This document shows positions 57,731 to 64,000 of a stretch of 64,000 bases of DNA, in pieces. The notes under the pieces are model-generated. The model was not told where the DNA came from. It worked only from the letters and a program-made list of their open reading frames with translations, and ran no database searches. The position numbers were made by a program, and so were the translations under genes. Position 1 is the first letter of the stretch. The number at the start of each line of letters is the position of its first letter. The stretch covers positions 4,685,552-4,749,551 of the forward strand of contig JAXIVH010000016.1 in assembly GCA_036785325.1 (NCBI GenBank). Direction: 5' to 3'. The DNA comes from Urophycis tenuis. Its lineage: Eukaryota > Chordata > Actinopteri > Gadiformes > Phycidae.

Positions 57731-60700
57731 TCATGGCCTCCTTGTCTTTTGGGGCAGAGTGTACAAACATTCATCCACATTAGTTTCCAGCGTGTGCCTG
57801 AGTCCTGAAGCCACCTTGACCTGACTGTACTCCACATCACTCTCCCTCTGCTGTCTCGGTCGTCCCTCACACTGTAGCACGGAGGTGTCCGCGTACGTTA
57901 CGTCCTCCGCTTCGGTGGTGTCTGGGGAGAGGAGAGTGGGACGAATGAAGGAGAAGAGGGAATGAGGAAACGAGAGAGCAGAACGCCAAACAACACTTGT
58001 TACCAAAAACAATGCCTCTCAGTGTAGAAATATCCCCTTCCAAAATGGCCTCCCGAAACTCTGGTCAGTGTTACATTCAATTCCAAGACCGTGTTGGACT
58101 GAACTTAACATTAGAACACAACATTGTACTTTACATTGTGAAGAATGTTGTAAAGAGCCAGGCCTTTTACCTTTGGAGGTGTTCCTCCTTTTTGCACAGT
58201 AGACTCCCAATACAACCATCAGGAGCAGTACCATCGCTGACAGACTACCAGCTATTATGTATGGCAGGTGAACTGTAACAAATGAACGTATATCAATATG
58301 TATGAATGTATTTGTCAATTAATATGTACATTTACATATATGTACATATATTATTAAATAACGGGTAAGCAGACTAAGAAAATTATTGTATAAAAAGAAG
58401 TTGTAAGAAAAATATTGTAATATTGTAAAATATTGTAACGAATGCAATTTCCCTCAGGGATCATTAAATTATGTCTGTCTGTCTCTGTCTGTCTGTCTGT
58501 TTGTCGAATAATGGTTAGTAATCCATTGATTGATTACTGCTATTTACATATATAAATATACATACATTCATATCTATAGGCTAGTCTGCTTACCCATAAA
58601 ATTAAAACCGCCTGGTTATCTGTGTCCCATTAGATGTAGAGTTTACAGATATGAAACCTATCAGAGACAATGGTTACAGGTCATGTGATGAGTCAGCCAG
58701 TGAATCCAAGCTCCTTTCATTCATTTCCCTCATTGTATTTTTCACTCACCATCACACACAGACAAGGCTATGTCAGCCGTGGCGCTGCTCACGTTTCTGA
58801 CCGTATATGTGAGCCGTCCCGACTGGCCCAGCTCCAGAGTGATGCTGCTAGTGGTACTGTTTCCAGAGAGGAGAGGAGAGTCTTTCAGCGGGTGTCTGTC
58901 TAGACTCCAGCTGTAGTGGGGTCTGTCCCCCTCGACAGAGCAGGACACCCTCTGCTGTCCATCAGACAGACACTCCCGGGACAGCTTGGGAGAGGAGACC
59001 GGTGCTGAGGGAAACCGACTGAGGAGTTGAGTCTTACAGTTTACCAGAACCACAAACCTTCTGTCATTCTCATATATAAATGTAACTTCATGAAATGATG
59101 ATTCAAAGAATCCACCTCTTTAACTCCCCCCTCTCCTCCTAGACAAACTAGTGTTTACTACACTTGACATGTTTCATGCCAACAGTCACAGATTGGACAC
59201 AAATCAGCATTTTCACCCTCAGCACTTCTAAAGTCAGGTGAGTTGAAGTATTCAAGTACAATTATGTCAAGTAGAGACACATAGGATTCTCTTCATATCA
59301 AATGTTGACAGCGTGAATAATATATAAACAGAGGAATTATTTAAAGGGTTTATATAAAAGGCCTTAGAAACACACACAAACTACAGTACAACACATTACA
59401 TCACCAATAATATTTACACAGAGCCTGAGAGCAAATACTGTTTCTAGCTATGACATCAGAGGTTAGTGTCTAAATAATCCTCAATGACTGATGCTGAACC
59501 TACTGTTTCCAATAATAATAATTACAATAATTACAGCATGCATCAAATGTTACTGAAATATTGATATCGTCACTCACCTTCGATGAATAAATGACAAGCC
59601 CTATTTGCTTTTAGAATTCCGTTGTTGTCATGTACTTCCAATAAGTATGTACCATTGTCTGACCTGCTGATGTTCTTTATGGTAAATATTCCAGTACTGT
59701 TATTAAATGAATATCGCCTGTCTTCTGGCGGTTTGTTGTGCTTTAGAATCTCAACATCGTTTTTCTTCAGTTTGTAGACATCCTCTTCTAAGGACTGAGT
59801 AGACAGCTGGATATCCACGGTTCCTCCGAGGGGGACAGAGCACTGGGTTGTGATGTGTGGCTGTGAGGCACTGCAGAAGGTCACTCCTGGAGGTTTTCAG
59901 AAGAGAATAAAACAACACAGGAGAGATATCTCACTCAGATTCACAGACCACCTATTACAGTCCAAACTCTCTTATTACTTAGAAAGTATAATATTACTGG
60001 GGAGGGGGGGGAGGGGGCCTTGGTGGATGCAAATCGCTGCGTTGGTCCTCAGCGGAAAACATGCATTTCAAAATAAGGGCTCTAAAATTGGGAGAAGAAT
60101 ATGAGGGTTGTTTTGCTTATTGTTTTCAGCAGGACTGTGTCCACATCACGTGAATGTTTCCTGGTTTGACAGTTGCTGCTGTCGCAGTGCATAAGGTATT
60201 ATTTATTGTCTTCATGCACCCACTGTGATTTACGGTATGTGTCCCATCAGATGTGCAGTTTACATACATGAAACCTATGAAAGACATACCAGGGTAGCCG
60301 CGGGGTCTTAAAAGTCTTAAAAATGTCTTAAATGTCATGTTCCTAAATTAAGGCCTTAAAAAGTCTTAAATTTCGTTACCCAAGTCTTAATTTTTTAAAG
60401 AAGGTCTTAATTTTCCTACTAGGATATTTTTTCAGTCAACCGGACATTCACACAAGGTGAAAATGGGGGGTAACGTCAGAGAACGTCTAATTTCTTTGCG
60501 TATGCGCAAACAATACTTTGGGTTTTCGCGCTGGCATTCTCAACAAACATAGTCAGTCGAGAGGAGACATTGGGAAGTGCAGTGGCTATGAGATGCTAGG
60601 TACAGTGATTGGATGAGGCAGGTGCCGGGAAGCGACCACGAAGCACGATGCGGTACGTGTCGGAAAACTTTCAAGCTGACTACTTTATGTCATCTCGCTT

Positions 60701-62601
60701 TGGAGTCTCATATGAAGAGCGCAAAACACAAGGCATCGCCTTTCACAGCCAGCCGCCCATCGCTCAGTTATGCGCCGCGGCGCAACCTCTGAATGCACCT
60801 GTAGCCTTAATTAGCACTAGCGCTAGCAACTCGACCACTGTCGAAAGTCACCAGCAACGACCAAACCAGACTTCATCAACAGCAACAGCACAAGGTCCGA
60901 GCAGTGGCATGATACATGTCGGTTAACGAAAACGAACGAAATAATGAAAACTACAGTTGAAAAAACAATTTTATTAACTGAAATAAATAAAAACTAAAAT
61001 AAAAATAAAAAAACGATAACTAACTGAAACTGTATTGCATGTTTAGAAAACGAACTAGAATGAATTGAAATTATCGATATAATTCCCTTCGTTTTCGACT
61101 GTCAATTTAACTCTAAGCCTCAATTGGTTGGATTCATATGATCGATTTATTCCGCTCTGGCTGTTTTACGCCAGCTGGCAGCAGCAGCACCAGCACCTTT
61201 CTGCGCCTCACGTTGTGTCGCGTCCACGACGTCACCAGGCAGCGCCATGGCATTAACTCACCCTCATTTTTTAAACATATCTTTTGTTGGATTTTATTAT
61301 ACAATACTCACTCTGACCCTTTTGAATCCTGCACCTGACAAATAACCCAAAGTATGAAAAAACTAAAACTAATAAAAACTAGCAAACCCAAACTAAAAAC
61401 TAATTGAATTTGAGGGGAAAAAAAGTCAAAACTAAATAATACTAAACTAAAATTAAAAATCCAAAACTATTATAACCTCGCCCAGACACTTCGGGCAGAG
61501 GTGCTATGGATTTTAAAAATAATCAGTGACCACCACTCTTACAGTTCGAAGAAAGGCATAAGCGAACTCTTTAAGGCTATGTTCCCGGACTCCAAAAAAA
61601 ACATGAAAAACATATGCACTGGTGTTTTACGACGGCATAATGGGTGGCGCTGTAGGTCTTAATTTTCATTGAAGTGGTCTTAAAAAGGTCTGAAAATTTA
61701 AATTTGGGGTGATCAAACCTGGGGAAACCCTACACTGAACCTGCTGTTTCCCTCCAATCTGTAATCCTGTTTACCAACAATTACAGCATGCATCAAATGT
61801 TACTGAAATGTTGATATCGTCACTCACCTTGAATGTATAAATGACAACTCGTTTTTGCTTTTTGAATTCCATCGTTGTCATGTACTTCAATTGAGTATGT
61901 AGCAATGTCTGACCTGCTGATGTTCTTTATGGTAAATATTCCAGTACTGTTATTAAATGAATATCGACTGTTTTGCAGTCGCATTTTGTTCGACAGAACC
62001 TCAACATTGTTTTTCTTCAGTTTGTAGATATCGTCTTTTAAGGACTGAGTAGACAGCTGAATATCCACGGTTCCCCAGAGAGAGACAGAGCACAGGGTTG
62101 TGATGTGTGGCTGTGAGGCGTTGCAGAAGGTCTTCACTCCTGGAGGTTTTCAGAAGAGAATAAAACAACACAGGAGAGATATCTCACTCAGATTCACAGA
62201 CCACCTCTCACTACTAGAACTATAAGGACTCTCTCGTTACTCCAAGAAGAAATGACATTTTGTATAAAACACACGACATTGTATAGAGGGGACACTGTAC
62301 TTGCTAGATTTCATTTACATCATTTCCATATAATTTTCGAATGAATATAAGTAAACACTTGTCTTGTGATCCAGTTGCCTTCTTTAATAATGGAAGTTAC
62401 CTCACATTAAGGGGAAGCCACAAAGTAAAAGGCAGAGTAATGATTTATGATATTCAAAACGGCATAGACTCAAATTACATCAAATAAACAATAATTTTGT
62501 TTTATGAGGATTTGATGGATTGATTTGAGTAATAAATTCATAGAAACCTCACCATCGGTCACCCCCATTAGTAACACGAGCACAGCCCCTATGTTGAGCA
62601 T
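57731..62601 (-). CDS. SLAM/CD48-like receptor, unit 3 (two V exons; 405-aa model)
   Basis: Minus-strand exons: 62601-62553 (leader), 62139-61828 (V-a), 59886-59578 (V-b), 59004-58750 (C2), 58272-58171 (TM), 57921-57731 (tail, TGA). All are phase 1 and open; total 1,218 nt. V-a (DIATYSIEV) and V-b (DNGTYLLEV) are separated by a stalk relic and a TE, so the unit looks like two receptor genes fused by loss of the C2-TM-tail part of the first. In the C2, the second Ig Cys (LLTCSV in unit 1) is Tyr (RLTYTV) and one Asn codon is deleted. The stalk exon is decayed. The tail keeps VEYSQV, but the first ITIM has become VTYADT, losing the +3 hydrophobic residue. Whether V-a is spliced in is unknown. 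Confidence 0.6.
58420..58504 (+). mobile_element. LINE 3' tail and (TCTG)n
   Basis: ATTTCCCTCAGGGATCATTAA followed by a (GTCT)n run (58471-58504), the typical end of a fish LINE. Confidence 0.6.
58594..58657 (-). pseudogene. Decayed stalk exon of unit 3 (3' copy)
   Basis: It keeps the acceptor (GATAG|GTTTC) and donor (ATGG|gtaag) but is only 64 nt against 123 in unit 1. It has lost both Cys, is out of phase, and contains TAA. Confidence 0.8.
60126..60275 (-). pseudogene. Stalk-exon relic between the two V exons of unit 3
   Basis: Homologous to 13152-13030 (FMYVNCTSDGTHT at the start and NNTLCTATAATVKPG at the end). It has small insertions, and its donor is destroyed (ATGTGG in place of ATGGGTAAG). 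It marks the remains of a separate receptor gene. Confidence 0.75.
60290..61731. mobile_element. DNA-element insertion in unit 3 (CAGGGT...ACCCT ends)
   Basis: The paralogous sequence in unit 2 (41690-41705) is uninterrupted. Here 1.44 kb is inserted, starting CAGGGTAGCCGCGGGGTCTT and ending GGGGAAACCCT, which are imperfect inverted ends with TCTTAAAAAG-type repeats inside both ends. An internal frame (60609-60926, with QADYFMSSRFGVSYEERK) and an A-rich stretch (60940-61470) are present. No clear TSD. Confidence 0.65.
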
Positions 62602-63520
62602 TTCAACCTCAGTGTTGTCTCAGTCGAGTCCACGACTTGAGCCTCTTCACAGGAACCTACAAAGAAGCCTTTATGAGACCGAGATGTCATCGCAAAAGTG
62701 GAAGTCGTGCAGTGGCTCAGCGAACTTTATGTTCACCACAACTGTCAAAAGGGACTACCATATGATACCTTATTAGGATGAAGATGTTAGAACCATACTC
62801 TTTTGTGCAAAAGAGTAAAAAGAGCAAAGTGCAAAAATTATTAATACATACAGAAATGAGGAAATACAGTCGCAGTAGAGTCATCTTCATTCGAAAAGTA
62901 TGTTCATTCTCATAGAAGGAACTGCCTCAAGTTTCATTTCTTGTTTTTCTTGTAACCACTTTGCAAAGCTTTTTTAAACAAGGTGCTACAGTATATCGAT
63001 GTTCCTTCAATAACCATTGATGAAGAATTCATCAAAGGAAACTAATGTAGTGCAGTGGTCTCACGGATCTCTAAACACATGGACCGGCATTTAGATAGAG
63101 AGAGACTTTATTTAGATGCTGTTTGTTGACCCTGACATGCTTACAGTTCACAGGCCGGCTGCCCAGAGGCTATCCTCTTCACAGACCATTTGGAGTCTCC
63201 TTAATGTACATGCTGAAGACTCTCAGGCACTGCAGACATGTGTCCTTTGTAAGGTCAAGTCTTTCATGAATGTCTCACATGAATCAGATGATTCATGTGA
63301 TACCTTGGAACGCAGTGAGCTAATGATGATTGATTACCCTGTAGTCATGGCGTGTTTCTTGAATTAAGAGAACAGACTTGGGTTGCCTTGGTTGGCTTTT
63401 TATATTGCAATTTAGGAGATATAGATATGTGAGAGTAAAGCATTGGGTAAACATCATGGCAACAGTATTTTAAAGTCAGTATCATTGGCCATTGATAGTT
63501 GGACAGTGATAAAAGTCTGA
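62602..63520 (-). promoter_or_regulatory. 5' flank of receptor unit 3
   Basis: 62602-62760 matches the other unit flanks (CACGACTTGAGCCTCTTCAC). Beyond that, sequence similarity to the other units is lost by eye. No gene. Confidence 0.45.
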
Positions 63521-63547
63521 GCACTCCTCATGGTTCGTAGAGTACAT

Positions 63548-63805
63548 CTGCCAGAGCTTCTTCTGTCCTTCTGCCTGTTTTCCAGCCTGGAGCTTCTTCT
63601 GTCCTTCTGCCTGTTGTCCATCCTGGAGCTTCTTCTGTCCTTCTGCCTGTTGACCAGCCTGGAGCTTCTTCTGTCCTTCTGCCTGTTGACCAGCCTGGAG
63701 CTTCTTCTGTCCTTCTGCCTGTTGTCCAGCCTGGAGCTTCTTCTGTCCTTCTACCTGTTGTCCAGCCTGGAACTTCTTCTGTCCTTCTGCCTGTTGTCAA
63801 GCCTG
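63548..63805. repeat. 36-bp minisatellite, ~7 copies
   Basis: The unit is GGAGCTTCTTCTGTCCTTCT + GCCTGTTGTCCAGCCT with few variants. Frames are open on both strands because the unit is a multiple of 3; not a gene. Confidence 0.93.
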
Positions 63806-64000
63806 GAGCTGCACGTATGTACTTGCAGGTGAGAGTCAGTAAAAATGAACCAGTTGCCATTTTATTCCCTCAAAATATATATACAGTCCTTTGTATTTAT
63901 AAATAGCCTGTAGCCTTTATTTTCATATCCAAGATTACATGCATCTTCTTCAGTTGATGTCTGACTAATGCAAATCCAAATGCTGAGTATTGTGCTCAAT
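63806..64000. other. Window end, nothing recognised
   Basis: Short A/T-rich sequence without a recognisable feature. Confidence 0.4.

Noticed and set aside
63528..63860. Open frames on both strands of the 36-bp minisatellite
   Set aside because: Pure repeat translation (RRTEEAPGWTTG and LLLSFCLLSSLE types), no start context, no homologous domain.

Overview
This window is teleost-fish genomic DNA. The signs are fish-type L2 and Rex1-like LINEs, tRNA-derived SINEs, an EnSpm/CACTA transposon of the fish type whose second gene is a SAM-domain protein, hAT and TTAA-target MITEs, and long CA/GT microsatellites. All assignments come from reading the sequence; no search was run.

The host content is a tandem array, on the minus strand, of immunoglobulin-superfamily receptor genes resembling the CD2/SLAM (CD48/CD244-like) family. 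Each unit was built from the same phase-1 exons: signal peptide, IgV-like, IgC2-like, short Cys-containing stalk, transmembrane, cytoplasmic tail. Unit 0 contributes only its signal exon (1413-1461); a Ty3/Gypsy element sits in its first intron and the rest lies left of the window. Unit 1 (12546-16044) has a complete, in-phase 300-residue model with a 19-residue YVNV tail. Unit 2 (40448-42680) has lost the C2 exon and has a stop in the stalk exon, but keeps signal, V, TM and a two-ITIM tail in phase. Unit 3 (57731-62601) has two V exons, a C2 exon missing its second canonical Cys, a decayed stalk, TM and an ITIM tail. A relic signal exon lies at 39800-39815.

The rest is nested mobile DNA whose order of insertion can often be read from target-site duplications (TSDs) and from empty paralogous units. 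(1) 2073-11385: L2, a Ty3/Gypsy pol fragment split by a Rex1-like LINE, itself split by a solo LTR (7390-8942, TSD ACTA). (2) 17258-39631: a block bounded by TG...CA LTR-like ends and TSD TATG. It holds hAT MITEs (18058-18669, TSD CCAGAAGC; 21370-21882, TSD GTTACGAC), a YqaJ-nuclease element (18764-21231) and a large DNA element (22465-35881) with a Cys/His-rich multi-exon gene. That gene is interrupted inside a coding exon by a 6.66-kb element with about 300-bp inverted repeats (28300-34956, TSD AAA), whose roughly 1,590-codon gene carries XPG/PIN-like and Cys-rich motifs (Academ-like). (3) 45629-53989: a solo LTR (TSD TCAG) split by a full-length EnSpm/CACTA element (45813-52929) with an intact SAM-domain gene and a transposase broken only at two poly-A runs. 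(4) 54743-56040: an internally deleted hAT element (TSD GTGAGCAT).

The most useful leads are the receptor array, with its divergent tails and exon losses, and the Academ-like element with the Zn-finger element it interrupts.
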